The notes below the pieces were generated by a model. It was not told the origin of the DNA. It ran no database searches and saw only the letters and a list, made by a program, of their open reading frames with translations. Positions 43,721 through 55,784 of a stretch of 64,000 nucleotides of DNA are shown in pieces. Both the position numbers and the translations under genes were made by a program. The DNA comes from Chaetoceros tenuissimus (taxonomy: Eukaryota; Bacillariophyta; Thalassiosirophyceae; Chaetocerotales; Chaetocerotaceae). The DNA lies in NCBI GenBank assembly GCA_021927905.1, contig BLLK01000027.1:558001-622000 (forward strand). Direction: 5' to 3'. Every line of letters starts with the position of its first letter. The first letter of the stretch is position 1.

Positions 43721-45656
43721 TTATTTGCTCAAAGCCTCCTCAAGTCCATCGTTCTTCCAGATATATTTGTCCCCTCTCTTTTCAACAACTGCACATCCCT
43801 TGCACACACGCCACAATGCCTCTGGAATTGGAGTTGGATCGTACAAATATAGCTCAGGGAAGTTCTCTTTGATCGCATCAGTTGCAGCTTGTGCCTTGTA
43901 ATGTGGAATTGAAGAGTCGTAGTGGTGAGCAACGTGGGTAGATCCGATCTTGTGATGGAGGAAGTCGATGAGACCAAATGGATCGAGTTTGTCATATGGT
44001 CTATCGATAGTGTGCAATGCACCTCTTACAAAGTTGTGATCTTCATCAGTGAAATGAGGAACGTCAGTGTCCGTATGCTGAAGCCAAGTGTAAAGCACCA
44101 ACCATGCGTTGATAACAAGAAGTGGTCCACCATATAAAGCCATGACTTCCCCAAATCCACGACATGCTCCCCATGCTACAAGACCTCCTACAACCGCAGC
44201 GATTCCAATATCACTCTGATATACTTTCTCCTTCCAGTTTCCAGGGAATAACTCCTTCTTTGGTAGTGTTGGTTCAGTCAGTGGGTTTGGGTAGAAATGA
44301 TTAGTCATCCCACGTGCTGGTCCTCCTGTTGCACCTATTTTCGAATTTAATGCATAAACCATGAGTAAATGTGAATAAGTCTCTTAGACAATGAGTACTA
44401 TAGAGGACGAAATGATGCTTACCAATAAGCAAATAACCTGGCCAACCTACAACCAAGTGCAAGAATCCTTGTACAATACCCCAAAGTTGCAGACCCTTTT
44501 CTTCTCCAAACTCCTTAAGAAATGCTTCACGTCTCTGATAAGCTCCATTTTCTTCAAGCTGTTCTGGTACGTGTGTTTCTCCTAGTTCCATGTGATTTGT
44601 GTACTGATGGTGTACAGCATGTGATCTTTGCCAAGAGTAATATGGTACAAGAAGCAAAGAGTGAAGAATGTATCCAACAGCATCCTGTAACTTTTTATCC
44701 TTACTAAATGCACCATGTCCACACTCATGAGCCAAAACCCATAATCCCATGGCAACTGTTCCAGTTACTGCAGAGTACGCAGCCCAAATTGGTAAGGTCA
44801 AGATGGAAGTTCCAATGGCCCCAACCATACCAACACCCACTGCTGTACAAAGTGCAGTTCCAATGGTAGATACTGACAAATATCCCAGAGACTTTGCAGT
44901 TTCTGGCTCAAAGCAGTCTTCTGGAATAACTGCCTTAATGTCTCTAGATTTTGGGAAATCCTCTGGTTTCAATGAAAGAGCCTTTCGAAAAATCGAGGCG
45001 TGTGAGAATTATTACTTGGTGAGTGAAAAGTACTGATTAAACAGTATGATATAATAATCAGGATATTGACAAATATCTTCATGAAGTTCACTTCAAATGA
45101 CCTCTATTTCAAAAACTTGTCATCTAATCTTTGTAAACAAAACCCTTGACAATTCAACAATTCCAACATTTGTGAAAAGTTCTCAACTCCATCGCAAGTA
45201 TTTGACAATATAGAATGATGCTAAGCCTAAGAATTGACTGAATTGTCACTCTCTTTTGCAATATCACTTTTTCAACCTTTCAGGTATTTCTGTACCTTAA
45301 TCAATCATTTTGTATGTTTTTACTAACCTTTCCTTTGAGTCCCTACATTTTCGAAACGAGAGAAATAAATGAGAAAAATTCAATGGAAAGACAAAGTCAA
45401 AGCATTGATATAAAGATTGAAGCTTAAGCTATCGAAGCAAATGACTTACAGAGAAGACGATGCCGGAAAGATCCATCATGGATCCTGAACTATCTGACTT
45501 ATCAACATCCATTCCAAGATCGGACGGAGTTGTAGCAACCATCCTCAATTCATTTTGAACAGATCTGGTACCGACAAGCCCTACAGGGGTGAATGCCTGA
45601 GAAACAGACAAGGACCCAACAACAAGAGCAGTTACAGCTAGTCTATGAAATGCCAT
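43721..45656 (-). CDS. FAD2: Acyl-lipid desaturase, delta-12/omega-6 type, plastid-type presequence
   Basis: Three exons (45450-45656, 44423-44981, 43721-44334) join in phase to 459 aa. The second acceptor (CGAAAG) after a 468-nt intron is weaker than the others. Three histidine boxes bind the di-iron centre: HECGH at about 154, HAVHH at about 190 and HVAHH at about 389. The context WQRSHAVHHQYTNHMELGETHVP-like (about 185-207) and STHVAHHYDSSIPHY fits FAD2-type delta-12 enzymes, which convert oleate to linoleate; an omega-3 desaturase is less likely. Exon 1 starts with a signal peptide ending QAFTPVG, the plastid motif, so a plastid membrane is suggested even though FAD2-like enzymes are usually in the ER. 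Several hydrophobic segments lie between boxes 1 and 3. Confidence 0.87.
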
Positions 45657-46111
45657 TTTATCAGATTCGTAACAATATCAAAAAGAAATTGTGAGAGAGG
45701 TCAGCTGTAACATGTTGTAGGGAGAGTGCATAGAAGAAAACAACGTCTGTGCTACCACGTCGCGTAGAGAACAAGAGCAAAGTTGGGATTGGATGGTTCA
45801 ACTTGAGGGTGATGATGACGCAAGAAGACGAAGAAGAAACAATGGTGGCTATGAATTGTAATGGCTATGCTCTATCCTGCGTGGCTGTACGTAGTGTGTA
45901 CATCGGTAATACAACAATGTGAAGGAAAATAAGAAGAAGAGTACCATAACATATAAAAATTGCATCAGAAGTTTTCTAAAAGGAAATATTTTCAAACATT
46001 TGAAGCAATAAACATAAGCAATACATATACTGCAATATTGCGGAGTGAAACTTGGAGGCTGAAAGTATACTTGAATTGCAATTTCCAACTTGCACAGTAA
46101 GACGACAAATC
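45657..46111. promoter_or_regulatory. Divergent promoter region desaturase / PP6
   Basis: 455 nt between divergent starts. It includes GATGATGACGCAAGAAGACG near 45811. No recognised element. Confidence 0.35.
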
Positions 46112-47134
46112 ATGAGCCACAATGTTGATGAATACATTGCTACTCTCAAATCAGGGGAGATTATTTCAGAATCATCTGTAAAGAAGCTATGTGCAGCAGT
46201 ATCAGAACTTCTCATTGAGGAGTCAAACGTTCAGCCAGTTTGTTCTCCTGTTACTATTGTTGGTGATATACATGGACAATTCTTTGACTTGTTGAACCTT
46301 TTGAGTGATGAAGTGGGAGGGTCTCCGCCTCAAGTGAATTATATATTTCTTGGAGATTTTGTTGATAGAGGACATAACTCCGTGGAAACATTAACATTGC
46401 TACTTTGTTTGAAACTGAAGTATCCAGGACATGTCACTTTGTTACGAGGTAATCATGAAAGTCGACAGATTACACAGGTTTATGGCTTTTACGATGAATG
46501 TCTCAGAAAATATGGAAATGCATCGGTATGGCGTTATTGCACACAATGTTTTGATACCTTTACTCTCGCTGCAATTATTGATTCACAGGTGCTTTGCGTG
46601 CATGGTGGCCTCTCTCCAGATGTGAGAACCTTGGATCAAATACGAGCCATAGATCGTCAACAAGAAATTCCTCACGAAGGAGCATTTTGTGACTTAGTTT
46701 GGAGTGATCCGGAGGATATCAACGTTCCTTGGCAAGTTAGTCCAAGAGGTGCTGGATTTTTATTTGGGGAAAGGGTGACTGATGAATTTAACTTTGTCAA
46801 TAAATTGAGTCTCATTGCGAGGGCGCATCAACTCGTTATGGAAGGAAAAAAGTATCATTTTAACAACAAGCTTGTCACTGTATGGAGTGCTCCAAACTAT
46901 TGTTATAGATGCGGTAATGTTGCAGCCATACTGAAATTAGGCGATGATGGGAATGTTGTCGAAGACCAGTTTGAAGATAAAGAGAATGATTCATTTGAAG
47001 ATGACGATCTTGGGAAACAAGATAATTCAACTCCGTCAATAAAACAAAGCTTTAAGTTTTTCCATGAAACAGAGCATAGTCAACATGGGCCAAAGGGAGA
47101 AGAGAGATCGCAACTAGTACCTTACTTTTTATAA
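46112..47134 (+). CDS. PPP6C: Serine/threonine protein phosphatase PP6 catalytic subunit
   Basis: Single exon, 340 aa from the ATG at 46112; an upstream TTG (46052) is not used. PPP-family metal-binding motifs are GDIHGQF, GDFVDRG and RGNHE, with the catalytic His in the last. [11 protein letters not shown] near the N-terminus, DIVWSDPED-like [22 protein letters not shown], and the C-terminal PYFL match PP6/Sit4 rather than PP2A (DYFL) or PP4. PP6 acts with SAPS-domain subunits in mitosis, stress and growth signalling. Between the core and the PYFL tail is an acidic, glutamate/aspartate-rich stretch of about 35 residues ([18 protein letters not shown]), longer than in animal PP6. Confidence 0.88.
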   Translation: MSHNVDEYIATLKSGEIISESSVKKLCAAVSELLIEESNVQPVCSPVTIVGDIHGQFFDLLNLLSDEVGGSPPQVNYIFLGDFVDRGHNSVETLTLLLCLKLKYPGHVTLLRGNHESRQITQVYGFYDECLRKYGNASVWRYCTQCFDTFTLAAIIDSQVLCVHGGLSPDVRTLDQIRAIDRQQEIPHEGAFCDLVWSDPEDINVPWQVSPRGAGFLFGERVTDEFNFVNKLSLIARAHQLVMEGKKYHFNNKLVTVWSAPNYCYRCGNVAAILKLGDDGNVVEDQFEDKENDSFEDDDLGKQDNSTPSIKQSFKFFHETEHSQHGPKGEERSQLVPYFL

Positions 47135-47654
47135 TGTTCTTATAAGAATATTCTATTGAGAAACTTTTCTTTGTTAATGTTCTTCGCATGGATTTCTTTA
47201 GGACTGCAGGTAATCCTGTTCTTTCGTTTGTTAGTTGTCAGCAACAGAATTCATGTCAGGTGATAAAAGATAAAAGAGAAGTCATCTCCGATAATCGTGT
47301 TTGCTGGTTGCATAATGATTCCAATATATAAGGGTTTGTGAGGTAAGAACATCGCTAATGATTCAAAAAGAATTCACTGCTATACTTGAATACTATGAAT
47401 TACTACTAATTCCTGCTTCAAATCTCAAACCTCAATCCCGTTCTGAAATATAACGGAGAAATTTTGGAATGTAAATATATCAAAGTATAGGTTGAAATAA
47501 ATTCCCTGATATGCATATAGCTACTTAAAGGATAATTTCCAGGACTTGTACCACTGGGTTTCTCCATTCGAATGGACTTAGGAAAATAGACTTGCACAAC
47601 CTTTATTCGACCATATTCAACCCTATGATGAATAAGAAAAATGCTTGTCTCTGA
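47135..47654. other. Intergenic / decayed region
   Basis: 520 nt after PP6 with no open frame of interest. It may include degraded upstream exons of the globin-like pseudogene, but I cannot identify any. Confidence 0.35.
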
Positions 47655-48380
47655 CTAATTCATTTCTACAAGAGAACCAGCCATAATGCCCCCTTAGATG
47701 GATTTTTCAACAAAAATAATGAACTCAGAAAATTGATCGTGCTTGACCCGGTTGGTCACATAGTGGTTCTTAAAGCACACCTATCACCGTTTGTTCAGAA
47801 AATCCAGGATTTCTGAAGGAGCAGATGTCTATATCTCTTCTTGAGGAGCATGTGTACTATTCTAGTTTCTTTGCTTGATATGGCAGTGAGGAGTCTTTGT
47901 CCTCATGCTCAGCATGTTCAACGTGAAGCATACCGAGAAATGAAAGGTTCCAAAGACGAAGATAATGAAGTCTCGGACCTATTCTTTCATGAAAATGAAT
48001 GTACCACTATCCAAGAATTCTGCGAGATGCTTTCCAGCTATGGAGTGAAACCAGAGCATTGGCTTCTACTTTGTGACGCCTTCCTTTGGACGATGAAGAA
48101 TCAGAACCCATACTCACTTGATCATGAGAAAGAGGATATAAATGCAATGGGAGCTCATGCAAAATTCATATCTGGAATGGTGGTTTTGTCATTGATTGAA
48201 TTCTGTGAACGTAGATCCATGTATATTGGAAGGCAGGAGTTTGAGGATCTTCGTGATTTCATTTCCATAGAAGACGATGGTATCGAAGATAAGATCAGGG
48301 TTGTTGTTACTTCCGCATTCAGTAAGCTCTTTGCAAAGATACTAGATGCAAGATTATCTTGGTACAAGCTCAAACATTGA
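47655..48380 (+). pseudogene. Globin-like domain gene fragment with in-frame TGA
   Basis: A single frame is open from 47655 to the stop at 48380 except for a TGA at 47814-47816. A plausible splice acceptor (CTAATTCATTTCTACAAG) lies at about 47655-47672. Before the TGA it reads LDGFFNKNNELRKLIVLDPV and GHIVVLKAHLSPFVQKIQDF. After it MAVRSLCPHAQ leads to a globin-like part: FCEMLSSYGVKPEHWLLLCD, AFLWTMKNQN and AHAKFISGMV. These correspond to the E-H helix region with the family's YGVKPEH motif. There is no start codon, signal or complete N-terminal globin half. It is most likely a decaying gene; sequencing error or stop readthrough cannot be excluded. Confidence 0.5.
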
Positions 48381-50744
48381 GATTTAAAAGCTCCTTCTCG
48401 CAGGAGGACGATGACTTTGCATTGAGGTACTCATAATCTTACTACTTTCGTTACATCCCTTGAAAGATGACTGAGAAGAAAGTGCCTTTTCATCTCTACT
48501 ATAATACTGCAACCAGAACAAAGAATACCTCAGAAATGTAGTGTACATGCCATCAGGATTGGTTCTCGCACTAGGAGAATATGTGAAGTCTGCGTCAAAC
48601 AGGTAATCATATCGACCTGTGGAATACATCTTTGCGTACATATATCGTCATAGTTCAGTAAATAAATTTGAAGCTTAATAATGAAATAAACCAAACTTGA
48701 ATTACTTACAAAGTATGATGCGAAAGAATATATTGCCTTTGACTGAAATAGTAAAATTGTACAAGAAGAGCTTAGCCTCAAAGTCCAAACTTTTAGACTG
48801 TCAACAATTGAACTTTTAACTAGTGAGGCTTGCTATGAGATTGGCGATCCCCACTTTCAATCACCAGCACATGCGAGTACAATTTAATATCAATTTTCTT
48901 TGTGTACTACTGCAATTACATGACGGTAATTCGGACGCAACGATTTGAGAACAGGCACTTATTAACAATCTTTATGGTTACTTACTGTTAATTCTATTCA
49001 GGATTTGCTGCTGAGATGGTCTACTCCGTCTAAACGATGAAAGTGTGGAAAGGTACTCGCCTGTCCTGTGGAATTAAGTTGTCTGATTATTTCTACAGCT
49101 AGAGATAATACCTGATTATGCTGAAAGTGTGCCATTTTCGCGCTTTCCTTTTGAAGTCAGATTTGTTTTGGATAATTCCACTCGGAATACTTGGAGCCAG
49201 ACTGTTGCTCCTGATGTATTGAGAGAAGAATTAGTTGGAAGGACATTTGAAAGAAGTAGGTTTTCTTCATACGACTATATAGTTATACTTCTATCTGGGT
49301 CTGGCTTTGTACCGCATCCTTTGACCCAATAATGGTTCTTAAGTGCATTAATTCCTATATAGAGCCGACGTTTTAACAAAGCAGGACTTGTATACTCATC
49401 ATGAATTAATACTTTTTGCCTTTTCCAGAGATGGAGAGACAAGCGATAGCTTGGTAGAAATTGAAATGGATTTCACCAAGCGAGATTTCACGTACAGCGA
49501 CACTACTAAAGATTGAATTCGAAATGAATTTAGATGGCAAAAAAGCTTTCAACAATCCCAAGGAGATTATTCAATGATTCTAATCTGTTCAGATATTGGT
49601 ATTACTGTAGCATAATCTTCTACAGATATGACCGCATTTGTTTCCAACAAGCTCTCTACATAATTTGAAGTTACACTCGATCTACAGAAAAATGTCAGAA
49701 GCAGTGGGTAAATTGGATGGACTATTGCTGCAAGATAACGGCGCCTTCGAAGAAGATTACTTGACTGTATCAGCAGATGAGAAAAAGACAATATCCCCTG
49801 TATTGATGTGATGTATATATTCATATTGTACCATTATCCTTTTGATATATTGGCCGATATGTTTATCTCCATTAACTTCGAATCACACGACTTTCATAAA
49901 GCTTTTTTAAATCTCCTCGATCAAGGCAATTCTATCATGTAGATAAGAAAAGTTTTCAGCAAAGCGTCCATTGAATATTTCCTTATTCTTAGGAACGCTT
50001 GTTAGATCTTTTGATATCAAGACTGGCGGTGGTCGCTATTGAAAATAAAAATAAAACCTATTTAGGTGTTTGATAGTCTGATCCACATTCATCCAATTTT
50101 TACATAGAATGTATTGTGTGTAAGACGCAGCTGTAACAGATACTATGTCTCCATGAACCGCTTCTTCGTAACATCACTTCACAAAGGGGTCTGAATGCTT
50201 TGCTTTCGGACTCATGCACGTACAACTGAGACTTTCCATCCTTTCATAAATTGTTATTTCAAAGCGAGAAAATGACAGTGCACTTAGAAAAAGAGTGGGG
50301 TAGTTGATTGCAAAGGTGCCGCTAAAGTATGGCCATCATCGGATAAGTGAATCACAATCACAAAACAAAAATATGGATACAACTCAATTGAAATTAGGAT
50401 ACGGTCTAACTATCACAAAGTTGGTAGAATTTCGAGATATTTCTTGGATTTGATAATTAAAAAACATTTCGAAATATAGCAGGTGACTATTTCTAACTTT
50501 TACCTGTTTCGTCCTCATATTCCACATGTGTTAATTTAGTGTAGAACTGGAGTGAGACTGAAAGTTTTATATTCAGTGCTATCCTCTAGTAGTGCACTTA
50601 CCTTTGCAGCTTCACTAAGTTCCATTCACATCTGACTTAGGATACAAATCTCATTTTGCATTAACATTAGAAAGAACGAAGGTCGAAACGTAAATAGATA
50701 TCATTTTAACAAGAGAAAACTATCTAATCAACAATGCTCTGCAA
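48381..50744. other. Gene-poor region with spliceable ORF fragments
   Basis: About 2.4 kb without a complete gene. On the plus strand, TTTCTACAG at 49085-49093 leads into an open stretch from 49094 (LEIIPDYAESVPFSRFPFEV, VRFVLDNSTRNTWSQTVAPD). It can be spliced near 49257 to 49434 and ends at a TGA at 49514-49516. The composition is protein-like but unrecognised, and no start was found. On the minus strand a GTAAGTAATTC donor occurs near 48712 beside an open stretch at 48384-48641. These may be remains of the same decayed locus as the globin-like fragment. 49520-50744 shows nothing. Confidence 0.35.
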
Positions 50745-53700
50745 TTACTCTGAGCGCTGTCTTTGCTTGTGCAAAAGCGATTCCAGCTCAGAAGAAGCAA
50801 CGCTGTTCCGATCAAATCCATGAGCTTGAGCATTTGGTCTATTCTTTGTGTTTATCCTTCTCTCCCTCATCCGTTCTCGTTCACGTTGCTGTTCAATCTT
50901 TGTCTTTGCCTCATTCAGATCCTTGGCGAATGTAATGAATGCCTCGAACCAGTCCAAGTCTGATGTTTCATTTTCATTTTCGGCGAAATAGTCTGTTCTT
51001 AATTTCTTGAATCTATCTTTTGTTGTGCATATTTCATCTCGAAGATCTGCCAAGAACGTTCCTTTACTGTGCAACTTTTGTTCTTCCAAGAATCCCCTCA
51101 CAGTAATGCATTCATTCTCAAGTAATCTTACTTTTCGGACTTTATTTTCAATGTCATTCTTCTCTTGATCTACAGAGTCTTTCCATGTAAACTTACAAAC
51201 CAAAGCTAAAGATGGGATTTCATCAATAAACGCCAAAAGATCTTCATCTTGATCAAGTATAATGTTTACAATATACTCAAGAACGGACATTGTCTTGTCT
51301 CCGTCTTTTGTATTTTTCAGCTCCCCAAGAGATGACACAACTATAGCCTCAACTTTATTTCTGTTCAACGTATTGATACATCCCAACGTAAAGCGAAGGA
51401 TCTGTCTCAACTTTTCCGACCCTTTTATCTCGTTGCACGCATTCTCAATCAGTGAAAGGTTGTTTCTAACATTTCTAACCTTGGATGGAAATTCAAGCAT
51501 AAAAAGAAGAGCATCGATTTTCTCTCTGTATCTTTTTACTGATGAGATTCTTATCAGGAACTTTTCGAAGTCTTTCAGTTTACCCATGAGGAAGTCTTCG
51601 CTTTTTTCAGAACTAGCTAGGAGGCGTTTCCATTCCCTTAATTCAGCGATTTCCAAGTCTGCTGGTAGGCACGTGTTAATATGTTCAACAATCTCTCTGG
51701 ATTTGAAATACATAGAGTCAACTTTATTAACAGCTTGAATGAGGTCCTCAGTAGGCAAATCCTTGATATTGGAGTAGGCTGAAGCACACTTGATCTTTTT
51801 TGTATGATCCTTGATAAGCTCCACCTTCGAAAACGAGTCTTCGATAGTTTTCACAGCAAGCTTCACTTTTGGCAATTGTGGAGCTGACCTCTTTTTCTCG
51901 AATTTTCGCTTCATGTCCACTTCATCCAGCTTCAATCCAATAGTAATATCCTCATTTCCCCATAAGGAATTTCGAACTTTGTTCTTGCTTGTATTAATTG
52001 GTGTGATATTTACCTGAGGAAGTCTTTCCATAGGCTTATCAGATTTCTTTCCATTCTCCCCCTTCCTGGTTGAAGGTTTCTGAGCAGGTTTATCATGATC
52101 ACCATCGAAGATAGCTGGATCCAATCCATCCTTCTCCATCGCGTGTTTTATTTGTTCGTTATCCAGTCCAACCTTTTTCATCATGAAGTACTTCTTGAAC
52201 TTAGGATCATCTTTTAAGGCTACCGCTGGAGGAGCTGGAGTATAGGGTTTGTTATGATCACCATCGAAGATAGCTGGATCCAATCCATCCTTCTCCATTG
52301 CGTGTTTGATTTGTTCGTTATCAAGTCCAACCTTTTTCATCATGAAGTACTTCTTGAACTTAGGATCATCTTTTAAGGCTACCGCTGGAGGAGCTGGAGT
52401 ATAGGGTTTGTTATGATCACCATCGAAAATAGCTGGATCCAATCCATCCTTCTCCATTGCGTGTTTGATTTGTTCGTTATCAAGTCCAACCTTTTTCATC
52501 ATGAAGTACTTCTTGAACTTAGGATCGTCTTTTAAGGCCACCACTGTTTTTTCTTCACTAGTTCTGCTGGATAGAGGATTTTGTGTATCGTTGCCTTGAT
52601 TGCTCTTTTTCTGAGCAGCTAAAGCAGCTGCTGCAGCAATCCCACCTCCTGCAAAAGGATTGAAAGGCGGTCTATTGGATTTGGTATCTTCTTCCTTATT
52701 CATCGAATTCTTATCTGTTACTCTTTTCTGAGCTGCCATAGCTGCAGCTGCAGCAATCCCACCTCCTGCAAAAGGATTGAATGGCTGACTTGCAGAAACC
52801 GCATTATCAATCTGGTCATTACTCACATTGGTATTGTTTGAAGTTTCATCTGTCATTTTCATTTTTTTCTGAGCTGCCATAGCTGCTGCTGCAGCAATCC
52901 CACCACCTGCAAAAGGATTGAATGGCTTTTCATGATTACAATCATCATCATTTAATGTTTGATTCTTTTCAGAAGGAGTTGATAGGTTGGCCTTGACTTC
53001 ATTTTGCAAATGTATTTTTACGCTATCTGAAACACCTTTTCTAACTAGATCGTATTCAATGGTTTCGTCTGATATACCTCGTTTCTTCATCTCTCGGTAT
53101 TTTGCGATTAATTTCAATTCTTCATAATCCAATTTTGGAGCCGGTACATCATCGTTGCCATCACTTTCTTTGACAATTTTATTTCCAATTACTTGTCCAG
53201 GAGAAGTACCTTCATTGCAAACATGACTATCAGAAACTACTTCATTTGGACTTTTCTTCGTAGTCTCAGAATGATTCTCTGCTCTTCCATGCCTCTCATG
53301 TTCTAGCTCAGAAGAATCATCTATAGATTTATTATCCTCCGAATGCAGCGAAATTATAGATGTTGAGGAAGCAGTATCATCACTATAGACTTGAAACTCA
53401 TGCTCCTTTTCTGTGTCCATACTTCGTGTAATGACATTATTTGGAGATGCAGACTCCTGAGATATGGAGGGAACTAGGTCTCGATTTTCACTTCCAGAGC
53501 GATTCAAGTTTCTAATGTTCTTAATTGTGCAAGTTTGCTCAACAGATTCTTCTGCACAAGTCGGGAAATCACTTGTCGTTGAAGGACGTAACGGAAATGA
53601 CGACAATGGTGCCTGTCTCGATAAATTATTTTCTACATCATCTCTGCTCTCTTGTCTTCTACTCTTCAAAACTCCTTCGTACATACATCCAGTTGTTGAT

Positions 53701-55405
53701 TTAGCGATAGGAGATTTCCAATCCTCGTTTGGTTTAGGCACCTTTTTCAGTTGAATATGTTGAAACCCTACTTCTTTACTTTCATCGTTTGATAAAACTT
53801 CCAATGATGGTTTTGATGTGTTCTTTTTTACGTCTTCCCCACCTTCTTGTCTATCACTCTTCAAAACTCCTTCGTACATACATTCAGTTGTTGATTTCGC
53901 GATAGGAGATTTCCAATCCTCGTTTGGTTTAGGCACCTTTTTCAGTTGAATATGTTGAAACCCTACTTCTTTACTTTCATCGTTTGATAATGCTTCTGGC
54001 GAATTCTGCGAAGAGAAAGTGCTTTTCGATTTTTTGTTTTGTTTCAGTAGCTTTAGCCATTCTGGTGTGCCTTCGTTCGACTTTGGTAAGTAGGATGTGT
54101 ACTCTTCAAGGTTACGAGTGCCCTCTTCTTCTTCAACAGTTTTTCTACTTGATTGCATGTCTATATTAGAGCAACTGTTTTGATAAATCTTTGCTGAAAC
54201 ATGTGAAAAATTCCCTACATCACCCTGCTCTTCGAATGGCTCATTTGATGAACCAAATCCAGGTTTTGTATCTACATTCCCATTTGATGCAACTTTCTCT
54301 AACTCCTTTTGCAATGAATTAGTGATTGGAGATTCTTTACGTACTGGATTTCTTTCCTCAGTTTTCCAGAAAGCATCTTTGAACTTGTTTTCAACATCTA
54401 CATTAGCGTTTCTAATCTCTTCGTCGCGGGCATCATTTTTCTCTGATAATAAAGGTTTCTCGAAACTTATTCGCTTTTGCTTTTTAGTTTCATCTTCATC
54501 AACAAGAAATAATTCAACTGGATTCTGCGAAGTGTTGGGCTCATCAATATTAATAATTTGTGCACTAGAAGCTCTATTGGCTCCATTTCTACATGCTAAA
54601 TTTAATATTTCCGCAGTTTTTTCAGAGTAAGGCACATTTGCATCCTTTTCACAGATTTGAGGCGTAGATCCTAGGAGAATTTGAAAGTGTTTCCACACCT
54701 ATTGAATAAACCAATATATGAGATTTTTGTTAGTAAAAGTACTAACAAATATGTTTTTATCATCAAACTGCAGGCATGTCTTACCGTTCCAAAATGAGTA
54801 GCATCTGTCAGCTCTTTGAGGAATGCATCGAATTCTTCATGTTCTTTGCTACTTTCTTCTTTTTCTGATTCATTATGTTCTATGTTCCTATTAAATGTAG
54901 ATTCATCAATATTCCTATGCGGCTTTTGCTGACAACTTTTCGCTTTATTCAATCTATCAACTTTTGCTTTATCCACTTGTATAGAATCTGACCTGGATGG
55001 AATAGCTTCTGACATATCCATTTGATGCGGATTCGACAAAGATTTCGACCTATTACTATCTTTCTTTGACTCTATTGGAGTTTTTGTCTTTCTATGAACA
55101 AACACAACTTTATTCACTTTGGAAACATCAGATGAAGACCCAACTTTGATTTGCCCTGCTTTTGTGGGAGAATTAAAATCCACATTTTGTAAGGGACTTC
55201 TTGTTTCTTTTCCATCTCTCGCACTGCGTATTCTTGCTTTATGATTTGGTTTCTGTTTTTCCAGTTTAGAATTTCCAGATGCATTCTTTGTCACTTTGAT
55301 CGAAGTCTGTACTGTTTGCTGAGAGATGGTAGACGAAACTCTCCTTTCTTTCAACTGCTTTAGCTTGTCTCTTGGGTTTGGCCTTCGAGCTGTTGTGGAC
55401 TTCAT
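50745..55405 (-). CDS. Formin (FH2) with triplicated helical repeats
   Basis: Two exons, 54785-55405 and 50745-54698, join in phase 0 (1524 aa). The FH2 actin-nucleating domain covers about residues 1110-1460: NSLWGNEDITIGLKLDEV, then LPADLEIAELREWKRLLAS, DFEKFLIRISSVKRYREKID, LRQILRFTLGCINTLNRNKV and LGELKNTKDGDKTMSVLEYI, followed by a basic tail. Upstream are three 53-residue units (LKDDPKFKKYFMMKKVGLD, KHAMEKDGLDPAIFDGD) resembling the short helical motif of WASH-complex subunit WASHC3/CCDC53. Also upstream are three NPFAGGGIAAAAAMAAQKK-type units and a duplicated N-terminal unit. There is no long polyproline FH1; PYTPAPPA between repeats is the only Pro-rich part, so profilin recruitment may be weak. 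The N-terminal exon is basic and disordered. Confidence 0.85.
52095..52553 (-). repeat. Three near-identical 159-nt coding repeats in the formin
   Basis: Copies begin near 52095, 52254 and 52413 on the plus axis with an exact 159-nt period (53 codons). Nucleotide differences are few and mostly silent, so the expansion is recent or maintained by gene conversion. Confidence 0.93.
53661..53992 (-). repeat. Two ~135-nt coding repeats, 195-nt period, in the formin
   Basis: Blocks starting at 53661 and 53856 (both ACTCTTCAAAACTCCTTCGT on the plus strand) are almost identical and encode the segment NDESKEVGFQHIQLKKVPKP and the residues after it. They are separate from the helical repeats nearer the FH2 domain. 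Confidence 0.9.
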
Positions 55406-55784
55406 TGTTTATTGATCAGAAATGAAAACCTAATCAATTGCCTTTTGGTGAGAACAATTATATAGAGGGGTTCACAGAGAAGGACTTCCTATGAATTGGC
55501 GATTTTACACAAGTATTGATTCTTCATTTTTTTATTTTGATTTCGAGAGGTACATTCATTCTTAGATTTTGAGGAGAAAATAAGGGAATTTTAGCCGGAT
55601 GGAATTCATTTTTTCATTTTCTCTTTTCTTTCCCTTCATTCCTCTTTCCTTTCTCCACATCTGAACTACTGACGCATCTAGGTACTGAACCATCAGTTTT
55701 GTGTTTTGGAGTTTTTCTGCGCTGCTTCGTAGTGATGACATGAATACAATACAGCACTTCGGCTCTGTTATAAAAGAAATCAAG
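55406..55784. promoter_or_regulatory. Divergent promoter region formin / uL15
   Basis: 379 nt between divergent starts. It contains TTTTATTTTGATTTC and a CTTTCCCTTC-rich strand. Nothing specific is recognised. Confidence 0.35.

Noticed and set aside
47814-47816. Selenocysteine at the in-frame TGA of the globin-like ORF
   Set aside because: No redox-type context around the codon and no SECIS-like structure recognised; the lack of a start and of the N-terminal globin half favours decay.
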